A DNA stretch of 64,000 bases, taken from assembly GCA_921293015.1 (NCBI GenBank), contig OV121081.1:30631158-30695157 (forward strand). Reading direction: 5' to 3'. Position 1 is the stretch's first letter. Every line of letters starts with the position of its first letter. The translations under genes were made by a program, and so were the position numbers. The notes under the pieces were generated by a model. That model did no database searches, was not told the origin of the DNA, and was given only the letters and a program-made list of their open reading frames with translations. The stretch is from Phorcus lineatus (Eukaryota; Mollusca; Gastropoda; Trochida; Trochidae). This document shows, piece after piece, positions 62,635 to 64,000 of this stretch.

Positions 62635-64000
62635 AATCTTGTATCTGTTTTATCCCACGGGTAATGTTTGAATTGGCAACATGCGACCTTTCACCTGACA
62701 TAACTTCTCTGCGTGAAATCTTATCGGCTCAATGCGATCAGCTGGATCTTACTTATTTCAAATAATTGAGAAAGAGTAAATTGTGTCTGTTTTTTTGTTT
62801 TGGTCGCCTGTCGTCATTGACCGACATCGTTTCCTTTGATCTCTGGCTACATGTCTGAGTGTACAACAATGTTGAAATATCCCAAGGTCGTCGGGCAGAT
62901 GTTGCTAGCTCGGTCCTATAACTGCCCCTCTTCTTCGAGGTTGCAGAATGAAATGTCTGTCTGAAAAAACCGTTTCCCTGATGTCTTAGTGACGAACCAG
63001 ATATCGGATTAATTTACTTGATAAACCACTTACCAATGCTAAATTATCAAAGGGAAAAAGCTGCCCATTTGAATAATATAATTCCTTGATGGCTTGACTC
63101 AGGGTGCAAGTAGAGGTTATAAATGTTATTTACAAAGAACATCGACAAGTTAAGAGACATACACTCACAGCTACACGTATACACAAGTACAAATGACAGA
63201 AATTATACAGAAGACAAATGAGACAATTGCAAGAAGTCCAATCCACACAATACAGACAGTAATGATAGACTGGTCTCTAAGGACTAATATAGTTGCAGAT
63301 GTCACTGATAGTTCAGTCATGTGCTTAGGGAGTCAATATTATGATGGATATAATAATCTTGATTAACAACCTGGTTCATAAGTGTATGGTATATTAGTTA
63401 TCAAAACAGACATACATTCCTGGAAGGAATCTATCAAAACGTGAAAATAAAAAAATAATAGCATTCGAGCAGCAAATAAAGGAAATCGGGAAGGATCATC
63501 ATAGAAGCAATATGTACAACACAATCATAAAAAAAAGATTGAATAAATGACCTAAGATTTACAAAAAGCATTAATAACTAAGAAAAGAGCTTTTCAAAAT
63601 GTTATTCTACTTGAGCACTTGACATGAATTTTCATATGTAAACTGTGTAATTCAATTTGTCATTCCAGTGGATAAATGAGTGGGTCTTTGTACAGCGCCG
63701 CTACGGCAGTTTGTTAGCAAGTAGCAGCGTGTCAACCTGATGAAAGGAAATTAAAAAAAATTTTAACAGCAAATTTAAAAACATTTTATCGTCGTAAAAG
63801 ATCGGTAACTGATGGCCTCAAACAGCTGTTAGAAAAGATTTATCAGTAGCAACCACTATTATCAAAAATATCAAGAATGATTTTTAAAAAACTGTTACAA
63901 GTTCAAAACCTCAATCATTTATAAATGTATGCTTCATCAAAGGAGATAAGCATCTTCATAACAACTGTTTCTTTATATTCAATAATAATTCTTGTATATT

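Larger units (their letters stand above)
59851..64000. other. No gene seen
   Basis: AT-rich DNA with chance frames only (e.g. 61014-61202 and 61123-61347). It contains a (TA)n run near 60351-60370, a 9-3-9 palindrome at 61644-61664 and a hairpin at 62560-62634. Confidence 0.45.

Overview
This is an AT-rich, repeat-dense stretch of animal nuclear DNA: very low coding density, long introns or intergenic DNA, CR1/L2-like and other LINE remnants, a mariner, a tRNA-derived SINE, several TIR/MITE families and many microsatellites. The TE mix (a LINE 3' end of the GGCCGGAGGCCT...AATAAA type, a repeat carrying a TTTCACTGAGTGAAA motif, and CRE-rich MITEs) recalls marine mollusc genomes, perhaps a bivalve. 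That is inference from remembered repeat families, not a measured match.

Only one segment is a convincing host protein-coding exon: 38844-39355 on the plus strand. It is a GC-richer exon for a membrane protein with two visible hydrophobic spans, ends at a consensus GTAAG donor, and is possibly TMEM221/Jiraiya-like. A protein-like reading frame in another phase runs into its start (38723-38860), so the 5' end is either an upstream ORF or a one-base frame break.

Layout: 1-4.45 kb is a nested transposon: a TTAA-flanked MITE split by a ~3.8 kb insertion whose ends are inverted arrays of perfect palindromes, with a perfect 90-bp foldback element at one end. 5.6-6.25 kb is a minus-strand LINE 3' end. 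8.8-9.84 kb is an internally deleted mariner with TA target duplications. 10.8-28 kb is a mosaic of old, diverged tandem segmental duplications (main pair ~12.0-16.8 and ~20.6-27.5 kb) carrying a recurrent short block that could be a minus-strand micro-exon. 29.1 and 36.0 kb hold two copies of a TIR element with a palindromic paired-CRE centre. 31.9-33.3 kb is a 42-bp minisatellite that stays open for 351 codons. 38.7-39.36 kb is the host exon. 42.64-42.88 kb is a long CT tract, and 43.14-44.61 kb a degenerate plus-strand LINE. 48.8-59.85 kb is a second ~5 kb diverged tandem duplication, each copy with its own private transposon insertion. 59.85-64 kb has nothing recognisable apart from hairpins.

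Most open frames of 60-130 codons look like chance frames in AT-rich DNA and are not annotated. The duplicated non-coding units suggest a tandemly expanded gene or gene-relic cluster whose coding parts are too short or decayed to name by eye.
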